Positions 1 to 10,120 of a stretch of 64,000 nt of DNA are shown one piece after another. Each line of letters opens with the position of its first letter. Position 1 is the first letter of the stretch. The translations under genes were made by a program, and so were the position numbers. The DNA comes from Dolomedes plantarius (Eukaryota > Arthropoda > Arachnida > Araneae > Dolomedidae). Where the stretch lies: assembly GCA_907164885.2 (NCBI GenBank), contig OU015490.1, positions 228,291,270-228,355,269 of the forward strand. The letters are read 5' to 3'. The notes under the pieces were generated by a model. That model was not told where the DNA came from. It did not search any database and saw only the letters and a program-made list of their open reading frames with translations.

Positions 1-1
1 A

Positions 2-466
2 TACAGTAAAACCTCGTTTATCCAGACTAAATGGGACCATAGGCAATCTGAACAATCGAAAATCTGGATAATCCGAGCAATATGGGTAATAAACAAAACA
101 AAATCCTTAACTAAGTGAACCGTCTATTATGATAAAAAAAACTACTTTTTATAACAAAATTACATAGTATTGCTTACAAGAAATTAAAAATATAAAAATA
201 ACTTTCCACATCATTTCTTAACAAATAATTTGCAAGTCTAGTAAAGCTTTCTTAAATACAACAAAAAGCAATTTAGTACCATAATTTATTGTACATCTAT
301 GCAGGAATTGTACATTGAATCAAACTAAAAAGAGAATATTTGGCGTACTTGTAGTCACTTTCTTGCTATCATAGTTAAAAATTATTATCTAATGTGAACA
401 TTAACTAAAAATGTCTACAAATCTAATCCGGATGAACGAGGGTTGGATAAACGAGGTTTTACTGTA
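2..466. mobile_element. pogo/Tigger-like MITE with 22-bp TIRs
   Basis: The ends are perfect inverted repeats: 2-23 reads TA followed by CAGTAAAACCTCGTTTATCC, and 445-466 is its exact reverse complement. TA at each edge fits the TA target duplication of the Tc1/mariner superfamily. The CAGT-AAACCTCG terminus is typical of pogo/Tigger elements. The interior of about 420 bp is AT-rich with no transposase-like frame, so this is a non-autonomous deletion derivative. Orientation cannot be assigned. Confidence 0.85.
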
Positions 467-580
467 ATTTCAGAAAGAACCTCGATCCTCAAACCTCTAA
501 TAAAGCCTGCTTTGCATTTATTTTCTTAAGCCGTTGTTTCCAAATTTTTTGCAAACTATATAGGACCGATTTTCGAACTA

Positions 581-1886
581 TACAGAAGCTGTTCGCACAT
601 TTTTTAGACGATTTTGGTAAGCGGTAATAAAAAATCGTTTGCTGCAAAAGAAATAATTGCAATTGTACTATGTTTTTAAAAGTCAAAATTATCGTCTGCG
701 GCTTGAAAGTTTTGTTTTTATTAAAAATGGCGTTTTTAACAAAGCAGTGGTTCGAAGACTACATTTATGATCTTTCCGAAGAGAAATATGCATACTCCGT
801 TATCCAAAAACGATGTGAGATTCATGGTTTTGTGATATCTAAAGCGTCGATAGGTAATATCGTCAACAAGAAAGGAAAAAACCGTCAAATTGGAGCCTCA
901 AGTGGGACAAAAATTCCAAACAAGTATCCAAGGAAAAAACGGACATCTTCGACTATTGCAAAGGTACGTTGTTTAATGTTAAAAGAAAATCCCCCTAGTC
1001 AAAGGACAGTTGAAAAATTCATTACAATGCTCGGTGTCCACTGTAAACAAAATGATAAACGTTGATTTAAATCTTAAGAAAGCGAAAAAACGCAATGTGC
1101 ATCGTCTTCTTCCAAATCATATCGCTGAACGCAGGACACGCTGCAGAATTCTATATGAGAAACACTTATCCAAAGAAAAATGGAAAACAATTGTCACAAT
1201 AGATGAATCATGGGTATATTTAAATGATTGCAACAAAAAAAGAGCCATTTATTATCATAAAAGGGGAGAAAAAAATTTAAGTACATGGTTCAAAGAATCG
1301 AAAGAAAGTTTTTCTAAGGGATTCATGATTGTTGCTGTTTTTTCGTATAATGGCAAGTTAAAAATAAAGAGAGTGGGAAAAATGTCAAGATTAACTCCAA
1401 ATACTATCAGGAACATATTTTATCTCTAATTTTTCTGACTGAAATACCATCGCTTTACCCACAGTGCCATCAATCTGTGAGACTCCATCAGGACAAAGTT
1501 AGCAGTCACACATCAAAATCCACTGTAAATTTCCTAAAAGAAATGGAACAAAAAACTGGTATCAAGGCCATACCCTTCACTGATATCCCTACTAAATCTC
1601 CCGATGTATCACCTATGGATTTTTGTGCTTTTGGACTTTTAAAATCTGCATTATCCAAACGTCATCCCAAAACCCTTACAGGACTCTGGAAAGCTGTTCA
1701 GGAGGAATGGGACAGAATACCTCTTCTGACACTTCAAAAGGCATTATTATCCTGGAAATTGTGGTGTCGAAAGATAGTTCAGAATGAGGGATGTCAAATA
1801 GAACATTTAAAACACAAGAATTTTATGTAATTTAGTTTTGTGAATACAATATACATCGTCTAAAAAATGTGTGAACAGCCTCTGTA
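581..1886 (+). mobile_element. DD41D (rosa-like) mariner element, full length, copy 1
   Basis: Inverted repeats bound the element: 579-610 matches the reverse complement of 1857-1888 at 30 of 32 positions (begins TATACAGA). TA flanks the CAGA termini. The total of about 1.3 kb is normal for mariner. It holds one broken transposase, annotated separately. A second, more diverged copy with the same TIR start (TACAGAAGGTC) lies at 19631-20904. Confidence 0.9.
727..1830 (+). pseudogene. mariner DD41D transposase, frameshifted
   Basis: This was a cut-and-paste transposase of the Tc1/mariner superfamily. The start is taken at 727 (MAFLTKQWF), inside a longer frame opening at 670, because the copy at 19.8 kb aligns from the equivalent Met. 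The N-terminal helix-turn-helix part runs to about 1040, then the frame shifts into 1010-1429 (CPLNHIA-type linker region, TIDESW with first catalytic Asp at 1202-1204), then again into 1477-1830. That last part carries HQDKVSSHTSK (second Asp 1492-1494) and SPMDF (third Asp 1618-1620). The last two Asp residues have 41 residues between them, the signature of the DD41D 'rosa' group rather than DD34D mariners. All three catalytic residues survive, but at least two frame breaks make it inactive. Sequence evidence is strong; the clade name rests on spacing alone. Confidence 0.88.
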
Positions 1887-1888
1887 TA

Positions 1889-2283
1889 TGCATCGTGAAC
1901 CACCTGTTTACAAACAATACCGCTTGAGTAAAAAGGAAGAATTTTTTTTCGCAAGGTGTTGAATATTCTGCATAGATTTGGATCCAGAAAGTTGTCAATT
2001 TAATACTACTATTATACGTCCTGAATGTATCGTAGCGTTATGGGGTTTTCTTATCCATGAATGTCTCCAAAACTGACGAGAAACACATCCATTCTCAGCA
2101 AAATCTCTGTTCAAGCTGCTAACGATAAAGTATAATCAAATCTTATGATCTCAAAATATCAGTAAATAGCTGTCGAAATATGATTTTATCTCTGCCACTG
2201 CCAAATCAGTTCTATATGTTTCAAATGTAATCGTGGTCTTTAAATAAAACATTAAATCCTCGAAAATCCAGAATTCCACGTTC
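1889..2283. other. AT-rich spacer, nothing recognised
   Basis: This stretch lies between the mariner and the piggyBac remnant. No convincing coding frame, RNA gene or repeat structure is visible. Confidence 0.5.
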
Positions 2284-2418
2284 TTAACCATTTAGGACCG
2301 CTCAATGTTTCCTTTATTGGAAATGCACCAAACAGTTTTTTAACACTTCTTAGAACATTAATTACAGAAATAAGTTGTTTCCGTAAAATTAAATTTATTT
2401 TTGCGAGAGTTACAAAAT

Positions 2419-3572
2419 GTTGCGTTTTCGCAACATCAGTTCAAAGCGGTATAAAAATTTTAAAATTATAAAAGGTTAAAATTATAAAAAAATTTAAAAT
2501 TTTTTTAAATATTTCAAACATTTCACATGAAGAGGTACATTGCACTTATTACATACAGTAATTGTTTGACTTTTGCAGTGTTTACATTTTTTTTTTGTTT
2601 ATTTTCACTATTTTTAGTAATAATATGGCCCATACGCTCTTTACGAGTTTCGTTGAGAATTAGATTTCGAATTGAAGATGGTCTTCCAATATGTGAAGTT
2701 TCAGGTAAAACAGAACTCATCTGCATTTCTTCAAGCCTTTTTATCCAATATATGGCTCTCTCAAAGATATAGATCTCTGAAACTCTAATAAACTTATTTT
2801 AGAATTCATTACATCCATATAGAGTATCCATTTTTCCCATACAATATGCTCCTTTTTCTTACTATATTGCTTACTTTTAAATTTATGAGAAAAAATGTCG
2901 ATTTCACCTCAATGTCTTTAGGTGATTCGACATTTTCACATAAAATATTGTCATCAATAGCTTCTTCATCCGTCAAATCATCCGGATCTGGAGGATAATG
3001 ACGAATTATGGTTCATCATTAGGTTCCGTTGAGGACGATTCTGAAATGTCATCATAATCTAGCCCATGAAAATTCTCCAATGTCTCTTCCAATGTCAAAA
3101 ATCGCTTTTTTCTAGAGGCAAACTTATCTGAAATGAAAATTACCAATCTACTGCATAAAAACTAGGCAGCACTAATAATACACATAGGAATTAAGTTATA
3201 CACATTGGACTGATGTTGCGTTTTCGCAACATTTTTAAAAATATGAATTGAGATACATAAAAACAAAAATTATGCCTTACCTGTTGTAGCCATTTTGTTC
3301 TTTAGTCTCTAGTAAACTCGGAACAAGCATCAAATCGAAAATTTAACATGTGCTGTTATCTAAGGTTATTATTTGAAATTAGTCATTTTTTGCCTTTCAA
3401 AACACCAGAAAAAAGAATTTTTTGCATGTGCTAAAAGCGGGCAAATGTGGAAACAAAAAAATTATTATGATCAATTAAAGTATAGAGAATAAAATAAAAA
3501 TGTTACTTCAGACGTACAAAACTTAGAACATGCCTTTAAAAAATACAGAAATTTATGTTGCGTTTTCGCAAC
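2419..3572. repeat. three copies of hairpin GTTGCGTTTTCGCAAC in piggyBac copy 1
   Basis: Identical 16-mers sit at 2419-2434, 3215-3230 and 3557-3572. Each is a self-complementary 6-bp stem (GTTGCG/CGCAAC) with a TTTT loop. The last lies about 17 bases inside the right TTAA. They are probably subterminal transposase-binding sites or secondary-structure elements; this role is inferred from position only. Confidence 0.85.
2519..3293 (-). pseudogene. piggyBac (PGBD3-like) transposase remnant, N- and C-termini only
   Basis: Exon 1 is 3293-3281 (MATT), followed by a GTAAGG donor. Exon 2 begins at 3127 after a TTTCAG acceptor and continues in frame with SRKKRFLTLEETLENFHG, the usual start of PGBD-type proteins, then an acidic stretch. 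After a frame change near 3010 it reads RHYPPDPDDLTDEEAIDDN, the acidic region ahead of the DDE domain. The 3' part (about 2730-2519) ends in a cysteine pattern, CKSQTITVCNKCNVPLH, matching the C-terminal zinc-binding region of piggyBac transposases. The entire DDD catalytic domain is absent, so this copy could only have moved in trans. Confidence 0.8.
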
Positions 3573-3955
3573 GCCAGTCTTAAATGGGTTAAGAGAAGGC
3601 CACTGATTCTGTGGATAAATCACCCGATGAGACTTCCCTACTCTATGAAAAGCAAATTCCAATCTCGGGACGGCGCCGACAATTCTCATGTCACCTTTCA
3701 TCTGTGATGGGATAATCGTATGCTTTCTAGTATATTGAGGCCATCCGCACACGGGTCGTCTAGTACTCGGCTCGAACTCGAAGCGAGATGTGCGTCTTGT
3801 TAGAACTATGCAAAGTCTACCCGTACGCGGGTCGAATCACGCTCGAAGTGGTTTCGTCTCGAATTCGAAGCGAGATGACGAATCCATATTTTTCTCCGTA
3901 GGTCGAATGTCTTCAACGTGCAAAGTATAAAACTTCTTGTTTTAATTTGTTTAAA

Positions 3956-4160
3956 ATGAGCATCTCCAGTGATGAGGAGGACATTCTTTTGTTATATTGG
4001 TACCGTAAGATAAAAAGGAAAAGGTTTCGGAGGAGAGTACAAGTACATTCGTACTTGGAACGGAATTTTCACCATCGGCTGTTTGTTGCGCCACATTAAT
4101 TACAAGAAAGCGATGCAAAGTTTTTAGCATTCTATTGAATGTCAAAAGAATGTAAAAAAA
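3956..4160 (+). pseudogene. Harbinger (HARBI1-like) transposase N-terminus
   Basis: From ATG at 3956 the plus strand reads MSISSDEEDILLLYWYRKIK followed by a basic stretch, then VQVHSYLERNFHHRLFV and, past an in-frame stop, ESDAKFLAFY. Aspartate-rich start, basic run and a 'VHPYLxxR...ESDxKFxxFYRMS' pattern are typical of the N-terminal region of Harbinger transposases. The frame has stop codons and ends before the DDE nuclease domain, which is wholly deleted. The minus-strand frame covering the same bases is a shadow. Confidence 0.7.
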
Positions 4161-4613
4161 ATTTCAGTTCGGTGTATTTTAATGTTATAAAAATACAAAT
4201 TTTTTTTGTTAATTATAAAATTATTTGAAATTTCGTTTTTAATAGGAGTTATAAATGCATATAATTTTTAAGATACAAAAGTTTGTGCTAAGCTCTAGTG
4301 TTTGTGTGGGTGAGACGGCGGGACTCAGTTAGCAATCACCACGACAAAGTCCAGGCTTTGACACTTTTTCATCAAAACTAAAAACATAATTTTTATGTTT
4401 ACTGAATTGAAAAATTAAATATATTGAATTTCGCTCTGTGTTTTGTATTCGATTATTATTTTTTTATGTATTTAATCAGAATAGATTTCGTGAAATTGTA
4501 ATAAGATTTTATAAAGAATGATTGTAATAAATTTTTGCAATTAATAAAGAAATACTATAATGTAACAATTTTTTTAACTAAATTATGCAACATTAATAAA
4601 ATTTGTAATTAAA

Positions 4614-4757
4614 TACATTACCTGTCAAGTTGACTTCTCGTGCAACTTCATTTCACGCTTTTTCTGTACAATCTTTTCTAGAATATTCACGGAGCATGTG
4701 GTCATAAAGCTCCGGGCGTTTTTCCTCTTCTCCTACATATTTAATGTTGAACACTTC
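4614..4757 (-). pseudogene. Harbinger-encoded MADF/Myb-like DNA-binding protein, first exon
   Basis: The minus strand from ATG at 4757 reads MEVFNIKYVGEEEKRPELYD, then HMLREYSRKDCTEKA, a TGA where Trp is usual, and NEVAREVNLTG before a GTAATG donor-like site near 4620. This matches the start of a MADF domain ('FI..YxxRPELWD...'; Trp before 'xxIAxxV'). In PIF/Harbinger elements such a protein works with the transposase in nuclear import and TIR binding. The downstream exons are gone and a stop replaces the conserved Trp. Confidence 0.7.
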
Positions 4758-6601
4758 CATTGATAATCTAAAATTCCGTGCGTCACGCTCGATTTTTCCC
4801 GTTCCAAACAGTTCGAGTGAAACGAGACGGGTACGAATCGAGACCGCTTCGACTTTGAGCCGACTGCCAATCTCCCCGTTAGTGGAGCCGCATTCAATTA
4901 CGTAGGAAATTGAGTGGTGGGAAAAATCGCTTTGAGTTCGAGCCGAGTACGAGACGACCCGTGTGCTGATGGCCTAAGACTGCTTTTCGAAATCGGGCAA
5001 TTATGAAAAATTTGAAACATTAACCTTTTTATGCCCAACTTTACTTTAGCAATTTTATTCATTTTTGATCTGCTTAGACCTCTTTCTAGGAATGTTTTAA
5101 ATACATTTTAGGTGTCAAATGGACAGCCGTTGCCATATTTATTAAGTTATTCAACGTCATGGTTATGGGACACTGGGCATACATGTGAGCAAAACGCGGT
5201 TGTACTTGAAATTTTAAGAAGTGCAAATTTTTAATAATTTCTAATGATTCAATTAAATAAAATGGACTTATTAATTAAAAATGGATTTAATATTTCAAAT
5301 TTTATCATTTTTATATAATATATATTGAGTAATAATAAAAATTATAAAGTAGGAGCAGTTGTTTTGCCTGTAGTTCGTTTGTTTGTAGGTTGTAGAATGT
5401 TTCGTAGTTTCGTGTATTTATCTTCTTTGTCGATTTGATTATTGTCAGAGAAAGGAAGACACTTCATTATTTCTTCAAACTTGTTTCTTCTAATTGCATT
5501 AGCGACAGCAATATTTTTAGTGTCATCACTATTCTCCCAGAACATTCTTCGGCGGGGAACTGCAACATATCCACTTAGAATGAAAATCCCGATGAAAACT
5601 CTCATTTCTTCGGACGTAACATCAAACAAGAGGTTGCCTTTCTGCCTAGCATACAACTTAGTATGGAAAACAATATAATCAACAACATCGTCATCAAAAA
5701 ATTGTTCAAAAGGGCTGCATAGAGTCTCAGATGATGGAATTTTCATTACACGATTCCAGTCTTCATTCCATTCCCATTTATCTTTTTGAGACACAGTCAA
5801 GTCACTCTTTGTCCATTTTCTTTCCTGAATGATTTTTTTCTTCTTTAGTGGTGGAGCGTTATCTTCACTGATGCTATTATCATTCTCAATATCATTACTA
5901 TCCAGAACTACATTTGATTTGCTGAGAAATCTTATTTAATCTTATTTCTGAATTTGCCTGTAACTGATTGCCAGTGAGATTGTTCATAGTGACACAGTCT
6001 TCTTCACCACTGTCCTCATCACTGTTTTCAACAACGTTAGGTGGCTCCATAAACACGTCTGATCTATCAAAGTCATCATCATAATTTTCTTCCAGTTCAT
6101 GTAACAAGGAGATAGCTTCATGTAAGGTCAGGTATCTAAATAATGATTAAAATTTCCAATGAATCACAATTAGAATTCATTTTATACGCACAAAGTAATA
6201 TAAATCATATTTTATTTTTAATAAGATACATAATTTTAAAAAATTGCATTTCTAGTGAAACTAATATTTTATTGAAACTGAATCAAATTTATTTTGTCAA
6301 CTTTCCGGATATACTTGTGTACACAAATTTTTTTGAACATATATTGTGCAATTTAAATAAATATTATACAATAATAATTAGAAGAAGAAAGAAATGCATT
6401 TTCAGATTTTATCACATAAAACAAGCGTATTTCAAATGAAAATGCTTGTTGATAATTCCTAAGACTGTTAAAAATGTTTTAGGTTTAATGTACACACGAG
6501 TTCCCAGTGTCCCATAAACAGGACGCCATAGATTAACCGTGATTATACAACAATGATATTGTTCTTTTTGAAAAAGAACTTTATAGAAGACTTCTATGAT
6601 C

Positions 6602-8014
6602 TACACTGCTGGCCACCCAAATTGCAACACAAAGAAAGACAAGAGATATCACAACAAAATTTGTTTTGTAGATAACATGTTGACCAAATATCAAATGATT
6701 AAATTTATAGACTTCTGTGAAGTGTGGTTCCTGCCAAAATCAGTAGCCAGAGTAGCCGCCATTGTTGGAGATCATCGCTGCCACACGCCTCGGCATTGAT
6801 TCAAAGAGACTTTGGATGAGTTCTTGGGGTACAGCAGACCAAGCAGCTTCCACACGTTGCCGAAGTTGATCTGCTGTAACAGCTGGGGATGGAATCTGGG
6901 TCAATCGTAGAGCAATCATGGACCACATGGTTTTTATCGGCAAAAGATCCGGAGAGCGAGGCGGCCAGGGAAGCAATTCAATCTGGCGATTGACGAAGAA
7001 CCGTTGGACAATGCGTGCCACGTGTGGTCGCGCATTATCCTGTTGAAATATGGCTGTGGGCAACCCCTGAAGGTAAGGAAGGACAACTGGCTCCAACACC
7101 TCGGAGATGTAGCGCTGGCTGTTTAAAGTACCGGCAATGCGTACTAGAGGTGTGCGAGAGTGATATCCAATACCGCCCCATACCATAATACCCGGTGCAG
7201 GACCAGTGTGGCGGTGCATAACGCAGCTGTTCAGCATCCTCTCTTCACGGTGTCTCCAGACTCGAATGCGACCATCGTGGTGTTGCAGACAGAAGCGTGA
7301 CTCGTCAGTAAAGACAATTTCATTCCATTCTGCCGTCCACATCCTTCTGTCATCGCACCATTGGCGGCAGAGACGTCTGTGGTTCTGCGTCAAGGGTAGA
7401 CAAAGCAATGGACGTCTTGCGGACAGATCACTCTGCTGTAAACGGCGTCGAATGGTACGCGCAGACACTGGATGATGCTTTACAGACTGCATGTGCTGTG
7501 CTATGGTTCGTGATGTGACTGAGCGATCCGTCACTGCCATGCGCACAATTTGCCTGTCATCACGTGAAGTGGTGCGCTGAGGTGGATGCGATCGAACACG
7601 CCGGTCCGTCGTACCCTCCTGCATTCAACGATCACATATCCGCATTACAGTTGTTTGGTTTCGTCCAACACGACTACCGATTTCCCTGAAAGATAATCCA
7701 CAATCTCGGTAGGCCACTATCCTTCCTCTGTCGAACTCGGATACCTGATCAAAAGATGATCGCTGTTTTCGACGAGGCATAATTGATCGTTTTTTCGAAA
7801 AAAACCCAAGAAAAACACAATTGCCGAACTTGAAATCGTCAAAATCTCCAATCCTTAAATAGCTCTTTGAAGTGGCGCCACAGGCGCGCGTAATGTGCGT
7901 CTGCGCTGAAATTCTAATCATTTGCATATCTCACCTCCGCTAATGCATGTTGTAAATTTCATGTTACTAGCATGTTTCCTTCAGGGTGTTGCATTTACAG
8001 TGGCCAGCAGTGTA
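6602..8014 (-). mobile_element. Tc1-like element (MPRRKQ family), copy 1, nested
   Basis: TIRs begin TACACTGCTGGCCAC at both ends (6602 onward; reverse complement from 8014), with TA on each side. The element is about 1.4 kb and complete. It holds a 346-codon minus-strand transposase. A near-identical full-length copy is at 48458-49825 and a 3' fragment at 51332-51640. Confidence 0.93.
6740..7780 (-). pseudogene. Tc1-like transposase, one nonsense codon and one altered catalytic residue
   Basis: This is a DDE transposase of the Tc1 family that cuts and pastes its own element at TA sites. The start at 7780 (MPRRKQRSSFDQVSEFDRGR) is chosen because the copy at 48.6 kb shares it and it begins the paired-like helix-turn-helix domain (residues 1-110). 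The frame is continuous for 346 codons except TGA at 7625-7627 where the other copy has Trp (ICDRW). Catalytic motifs are FTDESRFCL (first Asp) and QQDNARPHVA (second Asp), 34 residues before the third position. In the third motif this copy reads SPDLLPIKTMW, while the other copy has SPDLSPVENMW, so the catalytic Glu is replaced by Lys. It is therefore dead twice over. Confidence 0.92.
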
Positions 8015-8322
8015 TTTTAAAGATATCGTTTTAAATTAGATTAATTTTATGAATAAGAAATTCTCAAAAGACACTTACTTTTTGCGGCTACCCATGGTGT
8101 GAGAACGCTTGTATCACTTGTCTGAAAATAACTTGAAATAATTTAATTCCAATGTCCGTCTAGAGGCTCCATCTGGTTTTGAGAAGAAGCACAACTCTTA
8201 AGCTTGTGAAAAACAGCTTTAGGGAAAAGATATATGCATTACAGGCTTTCGTCTACAATATCTAACAAGCGTCCTATATTTTAGCTACTGGGCATAAATG
8301 GGTTAACATCATGTCCCAGTTA

Positions 8323-8501
8323 AGTCCTGTTCACATTGCAGTCCGTTAGAATAGCTTAAAAGGAAAAATGGCGCTGAGACGGAAATAAATCAATCATAGA
8401 CCTTAACAATATCGTGACTAATCGTTTGGAGGTTTTTCATTGGTTAAATATATTTCAATACTTTTACGCTTACGCTAACGGACTGCAATGTGAGCAGAGC
8501 C
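8323..8501. mobile_element. Harbinger-type MITE, copy A, TTA target duplication
   Basis: The 179-bp core has TIRs starting AGTCCTGTTCACATTGCAGT and, in reverse complement from the right, GGCTCTGCTCACATTGCAGT. It is flanked by TTA on both sides (8320-8322, 8502-8504). Two more copies occur at 24143-24319 and 44030-44149. TTA duplication and short GC-capped TIRs fit the PIF/Harbinger superfamily. No coding content. Confidence 0.85.
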
Positions 8502-8504
8502 TTA

Positions 8505-9410
8505 GCACATTAACAGAACCAAAGAGACATCACAAAATTGCTTTCACTCCATATAATATCAATGAATTGACACATGCATGAAAGTTACTCTCAAAAATCA
8601 AAAAAATTCAATACCCAAGTAATAACGCAGCTTTCTATTTTAATTAGCAATTTGTTCAAACTCAACCTAGCCCTTATGTCCAGGTTTTAACTATCGTATT
8701 CCGTAACACGAAAATCATAAATGGTTCGATAATATTTTCAATTTAGTTAAAGATCTTGTACCACAACATTTTCAATGCATTCGTTTTCTGTGGTATGCCT
8801 TGATTGTAAAGAAAGACTTACTGCAGTCAGTTTTACAGAAATAATGAGACACGTGAGTCGTCTGTCTTAATCTAATACATTGAAAAGATTTTCCCTAAAC
8901 TTTCATCACAGGACAAAAATTCTCTTTTGGCTCGCATCTTCATACAATATTTTAGAAGTTCATACCTCATTAAGAATTTATTTTCTGTTAAGTGGCGAAA
9001 CATGCCTGGGGCGAAATTTAAGAATTCTTATTCATCAAATCGATAAATTAACTTTTAGATCAGCGATCTATTTTGGAAAAAATTTCAGTTTTCAGAAAAA
9101 TAGATTATTCACCCAAATATTTATCCTTGTAATTAAATCCTACATAATGTTGCATGTAAAACCACCTAGTAATATCTCATAACTAGGCAATATAATCTTT
9201 CAAATGACGAATAATATCAGACATTCAACGTGATCCAGTTAGACCGTAGTCTAGAGGTATGCGAAATTTTCACCTAGAGAAACAGACGTCATTAAGTGGT
9301 AACTTGTAAACAAACAAAATATATATATAGATATATATATATTGTAGATGATAGTACAAATAACGTCATAGCATCATTTTCACTCGTACGAAATATCAGT
9401 TTGTCCTAAG
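8505..9410. other. no gene recognised; short AT microsatellite
   Basis: This stretch is AT-rich. The open frame at 8880-9182 resembles nothing I know and has no splice or domain support. A TA-rich microsatellite lies at about 9319-9342. Confidence 0.4.
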
Positions 9411-9443
9411 ACTTGAGACTAGGGGAGACCCCTAGTCTCAAGT
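9411..9443. repeat. perfect 15-bp hairpin, 3-nt loop
   Basis: ACTTGAGACTAGGGG at 9411-9425 is followed by AGA and then the exact complement at 9429-9443. It may be a foldback scar or part of a small element; no flanking duplication was identified. Confidence 0.8.
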
Positions 9444-9705
9444 CTGTTAGTTCCGAGATATGTAAAAAAAAATTGTATCGAAATGACCGCAAAACGACGC
9501 TTATTTATGATCTACAACAGCCTTCATTCATAGATATTATCCAAAATTATGACGTCCTTCTCCACATATCGAACTTTTTCCAATGTGCCAATTCCTCCGT
9601 ATGTGAAGATTTCATCGCGTAAAATAACGTCATTGGATTGTATTTTTACCGTGTATATCGGGGTTTGTGTGCCTAATGTATGTTTTCATACCGTAAATGC
9701 CAAAC

Positions 9706-9894
9706 GACGACCAATTGGCTAAATCTTAAAATGCTGGCATTCCATACCAGAGTCTGTGGGTTTGATTTCTTCTATTGACATGAATGTTTGAGGCCGTTTG
9801 GAATCGGCTCTGAATTGCAAGTTCTGGTCAAATGAGACCTCATTTAGCTGAAGATGACCACTGCGTTTGCTTACAACAAACCTTAACGAAAATT
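9706..9894 (+). mobile_element. tRNA-derived SINE, family 1, old copy
   Basis: It shares a layout and words with 15831-16005 and the minus-strand copy at 61306-61477: CCAGAGTCTGTGGGTTTGAT (degenerate box B), GGAATCGGCT, a 'GTTCTGGTCAAATGAG' block and the AACAAACCTTAA tail. It is clearly more diverged than the other two. The open frame on the opposite strand is incidental. Confidence 0.7.
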
Positions 9895-10120
9895 TAAAGT
9901 ACATTATTGCTTACTCTGAAAGAGTCACATATTATCCCCATCCATTTTGCAAAGCAGTTTTACACAGCTTGAGAATAAAATCTCCACAAGACGCCAATCA
10001 ACACGTGTTGTACAGACCATTATTTTCTTAAATCATGTCACCGTGTTCAGTATCCAAAAAATGCTGGAACGTGGAAGATTGAATTCTCATTATCTTTAAA
10101 ATTATAAATTCTCACTTTAG

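Larger units (their letters stand above)
2284..3592 (-). mobile_element. piggyBac-like element, internally deleted (copy 1)
   Basis: TTAA lies at both edges (2284-2287 and 3589-3592), the invariant piggyBac target duplication. Next to it are imperfect TIRs: left TTAACCATTTAGGACCG, right reverse complement TTAACCCATTTAAGACTGG. The interior keeps the start and the extreme 3' end of a minus-strand PGBD3-like transposase, but the catalytic core is missing. A 16-nt hairpin motif occurs three times inside (2419-2434, 3215-3230, 3557-3572). Confidence 0.85.
3739..4974. mobile_element. PIF/Harbinger element, internally deleted, with remnants of both genes
   Basis: Long inverted repeats of about 45-50 bp bound it. 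Left begins GGCCATCCGCACACGGGTCG at 3739; right reverse complement begins GGCCATCAGCACACGGGTCG at 4974. The flanking trinucleotides are TGA and TAA, close to the TWA target expected for PIF/Harbinger, with one base changed. The TIR regions are markedly GC-rich and contain repeated TCGAA/TTCGA motifs. Inside are a plus-strand transposase N-terminus and a minus-strand MADF gene start, the two-gene convergent arrangement of this superfamily. Confidence 0.85.
5342..8095 (-). pseudogene. piggyBac (PGBD3-like) transposase, two exons, truncated
   Basis: Exon 1 is 8095-8079 (MGSRK), with donor GTAAG. Exon 2 starts at 6135 after TTTAG, and the join keeps the frame, reading MGSRKKYLTLHEAISLLHEL, the canonical PGBD3-type opening. 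An acidic linker follows (DDDFDRSDVFMEPPN, about residues 25-60). Near 5935 an imperfect duplication of AATAAGATT shifts the frame; the reading then resumes as SKSNVVLDSNDIEN and runs through LKKKKIIQERKWTKSD into the frame 5800-5342. That part has LFDVTSEEMRVFIGIFILSG and PRRRMFWENSDDTKN, the N-terminal part of the DDE_Tnp_1_7 domain. It ends after about 220 residues; the catalytic Asp residues and the zinc tail are deleted. The intron now spans 8078-6136 because of the Tc1 insertion. Confidence 0.85.
5020..8306 (-). mobile_element. piggyBac-like element (copy 2), host of a nested Tc1 insertion
   Basis: TTAA occurs at both edges (5020-5023, 8303-8306). Left end reads TTAACCTTTTTATGCCCA; right reverse complement reads TTAACCCATTTATGCCCA. 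A further pair of subterminal inverted repeats, ATGGGACACTGGG (5164 region) and CCCAGTGTCCCAT (6503 region), lies inside. The minus strand encodes a PGBD3-like transposase start. A Tc1 element (6602-8014) sits within its first intron, so the piggyBac landed first. Confidence 0.87.

Noticed and set aside
3593..3738. Possible SINE between piggyBac copy 1 and the Harbinger element
   Set aside because: A box-B-like GAGATTGGAATT on the minus strand is too weak, and no target duplication was found.
7206..7475. Plus-strand frame over the Tc1 transposase
   Set aside because: Shadow; the same shadow appears opposite copy 2 at 48952-49221, as expected from shared sequence.
9411..9443. Hairpin considered as a transcription terminator or microRNA
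   Set aside because: The stem is perfect and short with a 3-nt loop and no T-run or precursor-like arms; a foldback scar is simpler.
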